Shown in pieces: positions 16,454-25,150 of a DNA stretch of 64,000 nucleotides. The translations under genes were made by a program, and so were the position numbers. The stretch is from JALZKA01 sp963734015. Lineage in GTDB: Bacteria > Actinomycetota > Thermoleophilia > Solirubrobacterales > 70-9. Where the stretch lies: positions 21,529-85,528 of the forward strand of contig CAVTFG010000011.1 in NCBI GenBank assembly GCA_963734015.1, written 5' to 3'. Positions within the stretch are counted from its first letter, which is position 1, and every line of letters begins with the position of its first letter. The notes beneath the pieces are model-generated. The model searched no databases. It saw only the letters and a program-made list of their open reading frames with translations, and was not told the DNA's origin.

Positions 16454-17050
16454 GTGAGCCCCCGGCCGATCGAGTTTCCAGTCGAGGGCTTGACGGACGG
16501 CGTCATCCGCGTCCGCCTGCCGGCCGATGCCGACGCGCCGCGGATCGTCGAGGCGTGCCGTGATCCCGACGTGGGGCGCTACACGACGGTCCCCACCCCC
16601 TACCAGCCCTCGCACACCGTGGAGTGGATGCACCGCGGCCTCGCCGGACTGGCCGCGGGGACCGACGTGCAGACCGTGATCGCCGAGGCCGACGGCTCCG
16701 ACGTGCTGGGGACGATGAGCCTCCACGAGATCAACCGGCCGGCGAGCCGCTGCGTCGCGGGTTACCTGGTCGGCCCCTGGGCCCGCGGACGCGGGGTTGC
16801 GGGGCGGGCGCTTCATCTGCTGTGCGGCTTCGCGTTCGACGAGCTGCGACTCGCGCGGGTCGAGGTGACGATCGAGCCGGGCAATACCCCGTCGCGCGCG
16901 ACGGCCGAATCGGTGGGCTTTCGCGAGGAAGGGCTGCTGCGGTCCTACATGGCGATCGCCGGGGCCCGCAGGGACATGCTGATGTACTCGCTGCTCCCCG
17001 GTGATCTGCGCCGTGCACCCGGGACCGAGGACGCTACGCTCGGAGGGTGA
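16454..17050 (+). CDS. GNAT family N-acetyltransferase (RimJ/RimL-like)
   Basis: 198 residues, cytoplasmic. The acetyl-CoA loop is seen as GPWARGRGVAGRALHLLCGF and the C-terminal ESVGFREEGLLRSYMAI segment is typical of RimJ/RimL-type acetyltransferases. It starts at GTG 16454, 13 bases after ecm, and ends with a four-base GTGA overlap with the next gene. Substrate unknown. Confidence 0.85.
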   Translation: MSPRPIEFPVEGLTDGVIRVRLPADADAPRIVEACRDPDVGRYTTVPTPYQPSHTVEWMHRGLAGLAAGTDVQTVIAEADGSDVLGTMSLHEINRPASRCVAGYLVGPWARGRGVAGRALHLLCGFAFDELRLARVEVTIEPGNTPSRATAESVGFREEGLLRSYMAIAGARRDMLMYSLLPGDLRRAPGTEDATLGG

Positions 17051-17625
17051 ACGAGGAGCAGGAGCACCTCGATGCCGACCGTGGTGCCTGGCTTCGCTGC
17101 TACCGCTGCTGGTCGCAGCGCCTCGAGGCCCAGGTCCACTACGACGCGATCCTTCGCGTCGACCCGGAAACCGGCGAGGCCGCCGAGCGCGTCGAGGAGG
17201 TCCAGGAGGCCGTCGTTCAGTGCCTCGACTGCATGCACGACCAGCCGCACCTGACGGTCGAGGAGGGCCGCGTCGTGGCGGTCGGCGACCGCTGGGAGCG
17301 GATGGTGGCGGGCAAGCCGTTCGTGGCCTCGTGCACGGTGACCGTCGACCAGGACATGGTCGAGTCGTGCTCCGGCCCGGAGGCCGCCGACAGCCTCACC
17401 TACGCCTCGTTCGGCGACGCCGGAACCCGCGAGTTCTTCACCCACGTGCGCTTCCACAAGCACGACGAGGAGCGCATCATCTCCCACCTCCTGGTCGAGC
17501 TCTACGCCCGCACCGAGGAGGAGGCCATCGAGGTCCTCGAGGGCGCGGCACGCGGCGCGCTCGAGGTCACCTCACTCGCCGAGGAGTCGCGGCCGCCCGC
17601 GCACTCCCACGGCGAGGCGCACTGA
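17047..17625 (+). CDS. Hypothetical protein with two CxxC motifs
   Basis: 192 residues, acidic, no signal. An N-terminal zinc-ribbon-like part has CYRC and CLDCMHD separated by about 40 residues. The remainder has no recognised motif and ends in a His-rich tail (AHSHGEAH). The GTG start overlaps the stop of the acetyltransferase gene by four bases (GTGA), so the two are translationally coupled. Function unknown. Confidence 0.7.
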   Translation: MNEEQEHLDADRGAWLRCYRCWSQRLEAQVHYDAILRVDPETGEAAERVEEVQEAVVQCLDCMHDQPHLTVEEGRVVAVGDRWERMVAGKPFVASCTVTVDQDMVESCSGPEAADSLTYASFGDAGTREFFTHVRFHKHDEERIISHLLVELYARTEEEAIEVLEGAARGALEVTSLAEESRPPAHSHGEAH

Positions 17626-17640
17626 GCCCAGGTCGAACCG

Positions 17641-17988
17641 ATGGCCGCCCGACGCATCATGCCCTACCACGAGTCGCCGGACTTCGAGGCCACGCGCAGC
17701 TTCTACACGCGGGTGCTCGGGCTCGAGGAGGGGAACTTCGGCGGCGGTTACATCGGCTTCGGATCCGGCCAGGCGCAGGTCGTCTTCGCCCCGCCAGGCG
17801 TGGAGCCCGTGCTGCCCGACATGGGCGTGGACGTCGGTTCGCGGGGAGCCGTCGATGCGGCGCATGCTGAGGCGGTCCAAGCCGGGCACGAGGTCATCTA
17901 CGGTCCGGTTGACGAGCCGTGGGGTGTCCGCCGCTTCTTCGTTCGCGATCCGCACGGTGTCGTGATCAGCGTGCTGGCCCACGAATAG
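17641..17988 (+). CDS. VOC/glyoxalase domain protein
   Basis: 115-residue single vicinal-oxygen-chelate domain: ESPDFEATRSFYTRVLGLEE at the start and WGVRRFFVRDPHGVVISV at the end. The substrate is unknown; it lacks the usual start of methylmalonyl-CoA epimerase, so an epimerase role in the nearby pathway is not supported. It starts 15 bases after the previous gene and is probably part of the same transcript. Confidence 0.82.
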   Translation: MAARRIMPYHESPDFEATRSFYTRVLGLEEGNFGGGYIGFGSGQAQVVFAPPGVEPVLPDMGVDVGSRGAVDAAHAEAVQAGHEVIYGPVDEPWGVRRFFVRDPHGVVISVLAHE

Positions 17989-18003
17989 TCGAAGCTCGGC
18001 GTG

Positions 18004-18092
18004 ATCAGCCGTGCGAGTCCGCAGCCGCGAGGCTCGGCAGGTCGACCACGAGCCGCGACAGCCGCTCGCCCCTCAGGTCGACGGCCTCGCGG
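18004..18092 (-). pseudogene. Possible C-terminal remnant of an unidentified gene
   Basis: The minus strand reads a short in-frame tail (IREAVDLRGERLSRLVVDLP, ending AAADSHG and a stop) with no start. It ends at the same point where the oxidoreductase remnant on the plus strand begins, as if one deletion removed the 5' halves of two divergent genes. Coding origin is uncertain. Confidence 0.25.
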
Positions 18093-18093
18093 A

Positions 18094-18480
18094 TGCTTCT
18101 TCGCCACCTTCCCGCAGCTCGAGGGGATCCGCTTCAGCCACCGGTGGGGCGGCGCGATCGACACCTGCAGCCGGTTCTTCGCGTTCACCGGAACCTCGCA
18201 CGGCGGGCGGGTCGCATACACGGTCGGCCATACCGGCCTGGGCGTCTGCGCGAGCCGGTTCGGCGCCGGCCTGGCCCTCGACGTCCTCCACGGAACGGCG
18301 AGCGAGGCCGCCGGACTGCACAGCATGAGAAGCAGGCCCATGCCCTTCCCGCCCGAGCCGCTTCGCTGGGCGGCGATCCAGCTGACCCGTAGCCGCCTCG
18401 CCGCAGCCGACCGCAAGCGGGGCGAGCGCGGTTGGTGGTTGCGCGCGCTCGACCGGGCCGGGCTGGGCTTCAACAGCTGA
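18094..18480 (+). pseudogene. 5'-truncated FAD-dependent oxidoreductase (DAO family)
   Basis: Only the C-terminal 128 residues of a D-amino acid oxidase-type flavoprotein remain: FPQLEGIRFSHRWGGAIDT, then VGHTGLGVCASRFGAGLALD and PMPFPPEPLRWAAIQLTR. The FAD-binding N-terminus (normally about 300 residues) is absent and the upstream 90 bases are unrelated, so this is a gene remnant. Repeat family 1 copy C follows immediately. Intact relatives occur in amine and amino acid catabolism. Confidence 0.8.
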
Positions 18481-18534
18481 GAAACACTGCCTTACCGGGC
18501 GGGCGAACATGCTTTCGCGACTTGCGTCGCTCAC
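18481..18534 (-). repeat. Intergenic repeat family 1, copy C
   Basis: Read on the minus strand it starts GTGAGCGACGCAAGTCGCGA and ends GGCAGTGTTTC. The stem GCGAC-GCAA-GTCGC is perfect here and capped by a GNRA loop. It lies between the oxidoreductase remnant and the LLM gene. Confidence 0.7.
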
Positions 18535-18550
18535 TTGATCTAATGTCGGC

Positions 18551-19546
18551 ATGGCGATCGGGGCGTTCATCGGCACCGGGCGCAACCTCGAGCGCGCGCT
18601 CGACCGGGTCCGGCGCGCGGAGGAGCTGGGCTACGAATCGGCCTACGTCACGCACATCGCCGCGCGCGACTCGCTCACGGTCCTCACCCGCTACGCGTCC
18701 GTTACCGAGCGCATCCGGCTCGGCACGGGCGTCCTCCCCATCTTTTCGCGCACGCCCGCGTCGGCGGCTCAGACCGCCGCCACCATCGACGAGATCTCGA
18801 ACGGGCGGATGGTTCTGGGGATCGGCGTGTCGCACCGGGTCACGGTCGAGCATTGGTTCGACGCCGAGATCACGAAGCCGGTCACTCAGATGCGCGAATA
18901 CGCCGGGATCGTCCGGGCGATCCTGAACGGCGAGGAACCCCCTGCCGGAGAGTTCTTCAACTCCAGGTTCGCGTTCATGGGCTATCCGCCCCGTCCGGAG
19001 CTGCCGATCTATATCGCCGCCCTGTCCCCGAACATGCTGCGCCTGGCCGGCGAGATCGCGGACGGCGTGATGCTCTGGCTCTGCAACCCCCAGTACATCC
19101 GCGAGACGGTGATCCCCGAGGTCAGGAGCGGCCGTGAGCGGGCCGGCAAGACGCTCGAGGGGTTCGACGTCGTCGCCGCGGTCCCGGTCGGCGTCACGGA
19201 CGACCCCGACGCAGCACGCGCCGCGTTCCGCGAGGACCTGATCCCGTACGCGTCGCTGCCGTTCTATCGCGCGATGCTCGAGCGCTCCGGCTTTGGCGCC
19301 GACCTCGCGGCTTTCGACGAGGGGATGGCCGGGGGAGACCCCGACCAGGCGATGGCGGGCCTCTCCGACGAGCTGCTCGCCTCGCTCGCGGGGCTCGGCG
19401 ACGGCGACGCCGCCCGCGCCAAGGTCGTCGAGTACCAGGAGGCGGGCACGACCTCGCCCTGCATCGGCGGCATCCCGAGCGCCGGCTTCGATGCGGCGCT
19501 CGAGGCTGTGGCCGAGATCACAGAAGGATCTCCGGCACAGGCGTAG
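18551..19546 (+). CDS. LLM-class F420-dependent oxidoreductase
   Basis: 331-residue TIM-barrel flavin/F420 enzyme of the luciferase-like monooxygenase family. It starts MAIGAFIGTGRNLERALDRV and has IRLGTGVLPIFSRTPASAAQ and DEISNGRMVLGIGVSHR, typical of actinobacterial F420-dependent members. Substrate unknown. A TAATGT box lies directly upstream (18541-18546). The cofG gene at the window start supports F420 as cofactor. An FAD oxidoreductase gene follows after 39 bases. Confidence 0.88.
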   Translation: MAIGAFIGTGRNLERALDRVRRAEELGYESAYVTHIAARDSLTVLTRYASVTERIRLGTGVLPIFSRTPASAAQTAATIDEISNGRMVLGIGVSHRVTVEHWFDAEITKPVTQMREYAGIVRAILNGEEPPAGEFFNSRFAFMGYPPRPELPIYIAALSPNMLRLAGEIADGVMLWLCNPQYIRETVIPEVRSGRERAGKTLEGFDVVAAVPVGVTDDPDAARAAFREDLIPYASLPFYRAMLERSGFGADLAAFDEGMAGGDPDQAMAGLSDELLASLAGLGDGDAARAKVVEYQEAGTTSPCIGGIPSAGFDAALEAVAEITEGSPAQA

Positions 19547-19585
19547 GTTGATCCCAGGCAGAGTCAGCGCTCGGAGGGAAACGAA

Positions 19586-20731
19586 ATGAGCGAACGCCAG
19601 ATCGTCGTGGTCGGCGCCGGGCAATCGGGGTTGTCCGCCGCCCTCAGCCTGAAGGACATGGGTCTCGACCCGTTGGTGCTCGAGCGGACCGACGCCGTCG
19701 CCTCGGCGTGGCGCGGTCGCTACGACCGCCTCAAGCTGAACACGTGGCGCGCTCACTCGCACCTCCCCGACAGGCCGTTTCCGAAAGGGACTCCCACGTT
19801 CCCTTCCCGCGATCAGGTCGTCCAGCACCTCGAACGGCACGCCGCCGAGGAGGGCCTCGAGTTCCGGTTCGGCACCGAGGTCGAGCGGATCGACCGGGAC
19901 GGGGGGCGGTGGCACGTGACCACGCGGGAGGGCGACGTCCGTAGCCCCCAGGTCGTCGTCGCGACCGGTTACGAGAACGATCCCTTCATCCCCGATTGGC
20001 CCGGCCGCGATCGGTTCGATGGCGAGTTGCTCCACGCGCGCGACTACAAGCGGCCCGCGCCCTACGCGGGCAAGCGCGTGCTCGTGGTCGGCCCCGGGTG
20101 CACCGGCATGGAAATCGCGTTCGACCTCGCCGAGGGCGGCGCCGGCAAGGTTTGGCTCGCCGCGCGCACACCGCCGAACATCCTGCTGCGGGAGGGTCCG
20201 GCCGGCGTGCCGGGAGACGTGATCGGCAGCGTCCTGTTGCATACGCCGGTTCGGTTCGCCGACTGGTTCGCCAACTTCGGCCGACGCATGGACGTCGGCG
20301 ACCTGACCGAGCACGGTCTGCCGGTGCCGGAGGAGGGCGTGTTCTCCCGCATGTACCGACTGGGTGTGGCGCCCGCGATCATTGACAAGGAGATCCTCGG
20401 GGCGATCAAGTCGGGCGCGATCGAAATCGTGCGTGGCGTGGAGTCACTGGATCCGCGCGGCGTCGCTCTTGCGGACGGCGCCACCGTGGAGCCCGACGCG
20501 ATCATCTGTGCGACCGGCTATCGCCGCGGGCTGGAGCCGCTGGTCGGCCATCTCGACGTGCTCGGCGAGCGCGGGGTGCCGCGGGCGCTCGGCCCGAAGC
20601 CGGCCGCCCCAGGACTCCGCTTCATCGGGTACGTCCCGCGTCCCGGCGGTCTCGGCTACATGGCCAAGGAGGCCAAGCGCGCCGCCAAGGCGATCAAGGG
20701 TGAGCTCGCGTCCGCGCCCGTGGCCGCTTGA
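19586..20731 (+). CDS. Flavin-containing monooxygenase-like FAD/NAD(P) oxidoreductase
   Basis: 381 residues with two Rossmann motifs: the FAD site VVVGAGQSGLSAALSL at the N-terminus and an NAD(P) site VLVVGPGCTGMEIAFDLAEG near residue 170; ATGY motifs follow each half. This is the layout of single-component flavin monooxygenases (YUC/CzcO type). Cellular role unknown. GGAGGG with good spacing fixes the ATG at 19586. Confidence 0.88.
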   Translation: MSERQIVVVGAGQSGLSAALSLKDMGLDPLVLERTDAVASAWRGRYDRLKLNTWRAHSHLPDRPFPKGTPTFPSRDQVVQHLERHAAEEGLEFRFGTEVERIDRDGGRWHVTTREGDVRSPQVVVATGYENDPFIPDWPGRDRFDGELLHARDYKRPAPYAGKRVLVVGPGCTGMEIAFDLAEGGAGKVWLAARTPPNILLREGPAGVPGDVIGSVLLHTPVRFADWFANFGRRMDVGDLTEHGLPVPEEGVFSRMYRLGVAPAIIDKEILGAIKSGAIEIVRGVESLDPRGVALADGATVEPDAIICATGYRRGLEPLVGHLDVLGERGVPRALGPKPAAPGLRFIGYVPRPGGLGYMAKEAKRAAKAIKGELASAPVAA

Positions 20732-20734
20732 GCG

Positions 20735-21280
20735 CTACTCGACCGGGCCCTCGGCGTGGTCGGCCTCACCGGGGTCGCGCTTCGGGATCAGGACCGCGCG
20801 CTTGAACTCGGCGACCAGGTCGCCGGTCTGCTTGTAGACGCGGGTGTGGACCTTGACCACGCCGCGGTCGGGCTTCGACTTCGAGGGGCGCACCTCGAGG
20901 ACCTCGGACTCGCAGTAGAGCGTGTCTCCGTGGAAGACGGGGTTCGGGTGGCTCAGCTCCTCGGTCGCCAGGTTGGCGATCGCCTTGCCGGAGACGTCGG
21001 AGACCGACATGCCGAGAGCAAGCGAGTAGACGAGCGGTCCCACGACGACGTTCTGGCCCTGCTGCGATTCGGACGCGTAGACGTCGTTCAGGTGGAGCGG
21101 GTGGTGGTTCATCGTGATCAGGCAGAACAGATGGTCGTCCGACTCGGTCACCGTCTTGGCGGGCCAATGCTTGTAGATGGCGCCGACCTCGAACTCCTCC
21201 AGGTACCGGCCGTACGCGTGGGCGCCGGACGCCTCGCGCGCGGCCTGGTCGGTGGTCAGCTGGTGGGTCTCGTCGCTCAT
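20735..21280 (-). CDS. mch: MaoC-like dehydratase, candidate mesaconyl-CoA hydratase
   Basis: 181-residue hotdog-fold hydratase. The core has ESDDHLFCLITMNHHPLHLN (MaoC catalytic D...N/H region), QGQNVVVGPLVYSLALGMSV and HPNPVFHGDTLYCESEVLEV. In the ethylmalonyl-CoA pathway a MaoC protein hydrates mesaconyl-CoA to beta-methylmalyl-CoA, and actinobacterial versions are short like this one. The ATG at 21280 overlaps the TGA of the amidase gene (ATGA). It is the last gene of a six-gene minus-strand operon that also carries the acyl-CoA dehydrogenase at 23893. Function is inferred from family plus context. Confidence 0.78.
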   Translation of the reverse strand: MSDETHQLTTDQAAREASGAHAYGRYLEEFEVGAIYKHWPAKTVTESDDHLFCLITMNHHPLHLNDVYASESQQGQNVVVGPLVYSLALGMSVSDVSGKAIANLATEELSHPNPVFHGDTLYCESEVLEVRPSKSKPDRGVVKVHTRVYKQTGDLVAEFKRAVLIPKRDPGEADHAEGPVE

Positions 21281-22440
21281 ACTCCTCTTTCCAGAGTCTC
21301 CTCGGGGGACGGGGCAGTATGGCGAAGCGCCGACTCCAGCAGCGCACCCACCGCGAGCACGAGGTCGTCGTCTCCGGGCCGGGCGAAGATCTGCGCCGAG
21401 GCGGGCAGGCCATCCGGCGTGCGCCCGCACGGAAGCGCCAACGACGGCGCTCCGACCGCGTTCAGGGGGAAGGTCAGCTGCGTCATCCGCTCCCGGACGT
21501 CGAGCTCGTCCACGTCGGCCGTCGGCGGCACGATCGGCAGCGTGGGCGCGATCACGACGTCCACGGCCTCGAGCGTCTGCATGAACCGCTCGCGGTAGCG
21601 CACACGGGCGGCCTTCGCGACGGCTGCCTGGTCGTCGGAGACGCCAATCGCGCGGCCGATCTTGAACTGCGCGTTCGGCCCGTAGGCCTCCCGGTGCGTC
21701 GCGTACAGATCGCGGTGGACCTCGGCGATCTCGCGCTGGAACGCCGGATGAAGGCCCTCCGGAAGCCTCAGGTCGACCGCGACCAGGTTCGGGAACAGGT
21801 CGGCCGCGAGCGCCACCTGCTCGCGCACGTCCGGCTCCGCGTGCTCCAGCCAGGCAACGCCCACGGCGACTTCGCCGAGGTCGCCGAGCGCGCGCGGCTC
21901 GACCCCGGCGAGCTGCTCCATCGCCTCGGCGCAGCCCGCCACGTCCGGGGCGAGCGGCCCGGCGTGGTCGAAGGTCGGGGCGAGCGCGAAGCAGCCGCTC
22001 ATCGGCACCAGGCCGAAGCTCGGCTTGTAGCCGACGACCTCGCAGCAGGCCGCGGGAATCCGGATCGACCCGCCGGTGTCGGTTCCGAGCCCGAGGTCGG
22101 CCTCGCCCGTGACCAGCGACGCGGCGGAGCCGCCGCTCGAACCACCGGCGACCCGGCCGGGGAAACGCGGGTTCGGGACATCGCCGAAATGAGGGTTCTG
22201 CGAAGTGATGCCGTACGCGAACTCCTGCAGGTTGGACTTGCCCTCAACCGCCCAGCCGTGATGCTGCAGCAGCCTGACCGCTGCGGCGGTGCGGCCGGGC
22301 ACATGGTCCGCGAATACGGCCGAGCCGTACGTCGTGCGGATCCCCGCGGTGTCGAACAGGTCCTTGACCGCAAGGCGACGGCCCTCGGGGCCGTCGCCGA
22401 GCTTCGTGATCCAGATCGCCGGAGGCAGATCCGCCGTCAC
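21277..22440 (-). CDS. Amidase signature family hydrolase
   Basis: 387 residues. The Ser-cisSer-Lys triad region is intact: Lys in RLAVKDLFDTAG, and GGSSGGSAAS with GTDTGGSIRIPA for the two serines. It is shorter than typical amidases (about 450-500), lacking part of the C-terminus; FPLNAVGAPSLALPCG near the end is standard. GTG start at 22440 overlaps the stop of the upstream gene by four bases, and its own stop overlaps the MaoC ATG. It is not GatA, as no gatB/C lie nearby. Confidence 0.88.
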   Translation of the reverse strand: MTADLPPAIWITKLGDGPEGRRLAVKDLFDTAGIRTTYGSAVFADHVPGRTAAAVRLLQHHGWAVEGKSNLQEFAYGITSQNPHFGDVPNPRFPGRVAGGSSGGSAASLVTGEADLGLGTDTGGSIRIPAACCEVVGYKPSFGLVPMSGCFALAPTFDHAGPLAPDVAGCAEAMEQLAGVEPRALGDLGEVAVGVAWLEHAEPDVREQVALAADLFPNLVAVDLRLPEGLHPAFQREIAEVHRDLYATHREAYGPNAQFKIGRAIGVSDDQAAVAKAARVRYRERFMQTLEAVDVVIAPTLPIVPPTADVDELDVRERMTQLTFPLNAVGAPSLALPCGRTPDGLPASAQIFARPGDDDLVLAVGALLESALRHTAPSPEETLERGV

Positions 22441-23474
22441 CCGAGCGCCGCCTCGGCGCCCTCGAAGCGTCCGATGTCGGCGACTTCGTCCTCGAGGGCG
22501 TCCATGACCTCGTCGTCCAGCGGTTCGAACGGATCGAGCGAGACCGTCAGGCGCCTGCCGGAGCGCTTGTTCGACCACAGCCCGGCGAACCGCCCGTCCA
22601 CGCAGATGGTGGGGCGCAGCACTCCTCCGCCCGGGAGGATTCGCTGCTCGCCGTTCTCGTCCGTCGCGTGCATCCGGTTCTCGTACCCCATCAGGTAAGT
22701 ATCGAACGCCGGCAGTAGCCGGGCGACGGGCAACCGGGGCGTACGCGCCTGCCATCCGCGCGGTGCGAGCGCGGTCGCACCGGGAATCTGAACCTCCCGC
22801 AGCTCGCGCGCAATCCGCTCGATTCCGACGCGGCACTCCCGCAGCGGCAGGCCCGACCAGAACGCGAAGTCGCGCTCGGTCGCCGGTGCGAATGCGGCGA
22901 AGTACCGTCGGGCCAGCTCGGCGAGCGCGTCCTCGCGGTCACGCCGCTCAGGTTCGCCCACCCACTCGCGGGTTGCGACGAACACGTTCTCGCGCCCTTC
23001 GTCGGGCCCGATGCATGCGTCGCCGCCGACGACAAGGAGCATCGAGAGGTGGGTCCGGGTCTGGACGCTAGCCGGAAAGCCGGCCTCCGCGGCCCGGCGC
23101 AGCGCCTCGGTTCGGGTGAGCCTGCCATCCGCCTCGAGCGCGCGGCGCGCCGCCGCCAGCCCTCGGTCTCGGGCGGCGTCCGACACGCCCAGCGCCGCGA
23201 GGCGGCGGAGCGAGAAGCCCTTGATCCGCTCGGCGAAGATGGGCGCGAGCCACCCGAAGTCCTCGGCCGGGAACAGGTGGACGGTCATCCGCATCACCCA
23301 GTGGCGGATGATCGAGCGCTCATCCACCCGGGCGTGCTCCAGGTCGCTCGCCGTCAGGCCACGGCACCGGGCACGGACCTGAAGCCGGCCGGCACGGGGC
23401 TCCTGGGACTGGGCGCCTCCGATCGCGCGCAGGACGTCGGCGGGGTGCGCGCGTCCGGACGGGCGATGGATCAA
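22437..23474 (-). CDS. Winged-helix HTH_42 (YcaQ/AlkZ-like) protein
   Basis: About 345 residues of the HTH_42 family, which includes the interstrand-crosslink glycosylases AlkZ and YcaQ. It has Q-S-Q at residues 22-24 (AIGGAQSQEPRAG), where the glycosylases have their catalytic Q-x-Q/D, then IIRHWVMRMTVHLFPAED and the C-terminal LLPAFDTYLMGYENR and GRFAGLWSNKRSGRRLTVSL. The start is uncertain: TTG at 23474 is the only standard start close to where similarity begins. Its stop overlaps the amidase start. A DNA-repair role is plausible, not shown. Confidence 0.75.
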   Translation of the reverse strand: MIHRPSGRAHPADVLRAIGGAQSQEPRAGRLQVRARCRGLTASDLEHARVDERSIIRHWVMRMTVHLFPAEDFGWLAPIFAERIKGFSLRRLAALGVSDAARDRGLAAARRALEADGRLTRTEALRRAAEAGFPASVQTRTHLSMLLVVGGDACIGPDEGRENVFVATREWVGEPERRDREDALAELARRYFAAFAPATERDFAFWSGLPLRECRVGIERIARELREVQIPGATALAPRGWQARTPRLPVARLLPAFDTYLMGYENRMHATDENGEQRILPGGGVLRPTICVDGRFAGLWSNKRSGRRLTVSLDPFEPLDDEVMDALEDEVADIGRFEGAEAALG

Positions 23475-23527
23475 CTGCGAGCGGGCTCGGAGTGGCGCCA
23501 GCCGCCCGGCCGGGAGCGTGGAACCGC

Positions 23528-23890
23528 TCAGCGAGCCTTCCTCAGCTTCGAGCGGGCTTCCTGCTTGGTGATGACCTGTCCGACCAGCTGCTGGATCCGC
23601 TGGTCGCCCTCGATCCGGACGTGCCCGTGGTCGTAGGCCTCGTGCCAATGGCTGATCCTGCCGTCGGCGGCGAGCTCGTTGAAATGCGAGCGCGGGATCG
23701 ACACGTGCAGGCGCTCGTCCTCGGCGTAGCCCTTCGAGACCTTCGGACCCGGCAGCTCGACCCGGTAGAGCTGCGTGTCTCCGCGGCCGCGCAGCTCGAG
23801 CCCGATCACGATCTTGAGGCTGGCCAGCGCCGGCACCTCCTGCTGGATGCCCGCGACGGCTTGCTCGATGAGCTGGCCGGTGGAGGCCAC
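23528..23890 (-). CDS. Hypothetical protein, possible SCP2-like lipid carrier domain
   Basis: 120 residues: an N-terminal helix then a beta-rich core, GLELRGRGDTQLYRVELPGP and RLHVSIPRSHFNELAADGRI, ending with a basic tail (ARSKLRKAR). The pattern recalls sterol carrier protein 2 domains, which often accompany acyl-CoA enzymes, but the match is weak. The GTG start at 23890 lies only two bases after the acyl-CoA dehydrogenase stop, so the two are co-translated. Confidence 0.65.
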   Translation of the reverse strand: MASTGQLIEQAVAGIQQEVPALASLKIVIGLELRGRGDTQLYRVELPGPKVSKGYAEDERLHVSIPRSHFNELAADGRISHWHEAYDHGHVRIEGDQRIQQLVGQVITKQEARSKLRKAR

Positions 23891-23892
23891 CG

Positions 23893-25104
23893 CTAGATCT
23901 TGTGCCTCTCGAGCAGCTTCTTCCCAATCACCATGCGCTGGATCTCGGAGGTACCCTCGCCGATGAGGAGCAGCGGTGCGTCGCGGTAGAGCCGCTCGAT
24001 CTCGTACTCCTTCGAATAGCCGTATCCGCCGTGGATGCGGAAGCACTCCTCGACGCACTCCTTGCCGGTCTCCGAGGCGAGCAGCTTCGCCATCCCGGCC
24101 TCCAGGTCGGAGCGCTCCCCCGCGTCCTTCATGCGGGCGGCCTTGCGGGTGATGAGCCGTGCCGCCTCGACCTTGGTCGCCATGTCGGCGAGCTTGAACT
24201 GGATCGCCTGGTGCTGGGCGATCGGCTTGCCGAAGGTCTTGCGCTCCTGCGAGTACGCGAGCGCCAGTTCGAGCGCCCGTTGCGCGATGCCCACGCCGCG
24301 CGCCGCGACGTTCACCCGGCCGACCTCGAGCGCGTCCATCATCTGGCGGAAGCCCTCGCCGACGCCGTCGGGGCCGCCGAGGATGCGCTCCTCGGGGCAC
24401 CGGTAGCCGTCGTAGACGAGCTCCGTGGACTCGACGCCCTTGTAGCCCATCTTCTTGATCTTTGGAGGCACCTCGAGCCCGGCGAACTCGCCCTCGTTCT
24501 TATCGGCCCAGGGCTCCTTCTCGGTGATGAAGCAGGTCATGCCCTTGTAGGGAGGGTCGGCCTTGGGGTCCGTCTTCACGAGGACGAACACGACGCCCGA
24601 ACCGAGGCCGTTCGTGACCCACATCTTCTGGCCGTTGATCTCCCACTTGCCGTCCTCGCCCTGCTTGGCGGTGGACTTGATGCCCTGGACGTCGGAGCCG
24701 ACCTCGGGCTCCGAGAGCGAGAAGGCGGCGCGGATCTCGCCGGTCGCCATCTTCGGCAGGAAATGGTCCTTCTGCTCGTCGGTGCCGAACTTCATCAGCA
24801 GGTAGGAGCCGATGAAGTGCGTGTTCACCACGCCGGAGATCGAGATCCAGCCGCGCGAGAGCTCCTCGACGATCATCGCGTACGTGGTCAGGTCGAGGCC
24901 CATGCCGCCGTACTCCTCGGGGATCGTGACGCCGAAGAGGCCGAGCTCCTTCATCTGCTCGACGATCGGCTCCGGGAACTTGTCTTCCGCGTCGTACTCC
25001 CCGGCGTGCGGGATGATCTCGTTGTCGACGAACTGGCGGACCATCTCGATGATCGCCTGCTGGTCGTCGGTCATCTCCTGGTACGGGGCGGTCGCTACGG
25101 CCAT
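23893..25104 (-). CDS. mcd: Acyl-CoA dehydrogenase, candidate methylsuccinyl-CoA dehydrogenase
   Basis: 403-residue FAD enzyme. Family motifs: FGVTIPEEYGGMGLDLTTYA, FSLSEPEVGSDVQGIKS, QKMWVTNGLGSG, and YRDAPLLLIGEGTSEIQR containing the catalytic Glu. In the ethylmalonyl-CoA pathway an acyl-CoA dehydrogenase oxidises methylsuccinyl-CoA to mesaconyl-CoA. Linkage to the MaoC gene and to the lyase gene at 25741 makes that role likely; ordinary beta-oxidation is the alternative. The ATG at 25104 follows the acetyltransferase gene by 46 bases in the same operon. Confidence 0.85.
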   Translation of the reverse strand: MAVATAPYQEMTDDQQAIIEMVRQFVDNEIIPHAGEYDAEDKFPEPIVEQMKELGLFGVTIPEEYGGMGLDLTTYAMIVEELSRGWISISGVVNTHFIGSYLLMKFGTDEQKDHFLPKMATGEIRAAFSLSEPEVGSDVQGIKSTAKQGEDGKWEINGQKMWVTNGLGSGVVFVLVKTDPKADPPYKGMTCFITEKEPWADKNEGEFAGLEVPPKIKKMGYKGVESTELVYDGYRCPEERILGGPDGVGEGFRQMMDALEVGRVNVAARGVGIAQRALELALAYSQERKTFGKPIAQHQAIQFKLADMATKVEAARLITRKAARMKDAGERSDLEAGMAKLLASETGKECVEECFRIHGGYGYSKEYEIERLYRDAPLLLIGEGTSEIQRMVIGKKLLERHKI

Positions 25105-25150
25105 GGCTCCTGTCTTCGGGTCGCTTCGGGCGCCAGAGGATATTCGAGAG

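Noticed and set aside
17641..17988. The VOC protein as the ethylmalonyl/methylmalonyl-CoA epimerase of the pathway
   Set aside because: It lacks the family start and length of that epimerase and looks like a general glyoxalase-fold protein.
18504..18517. CGAACATGCTTTCG inside repeat copy C resembles a LexA box
   Set aside because: It has one core mismatch and the other two repeat copies do not keep it, so it is more likely part of the repeat than an SOS operator.
18470..20314. A 614-codon open frame on the minus strand
   Set aside because: It is antisense to the LLM and monooxygenase genes. Long antisense frames are expected at this GC content, and its translation is Arg/Asp/His-rich with no domain.
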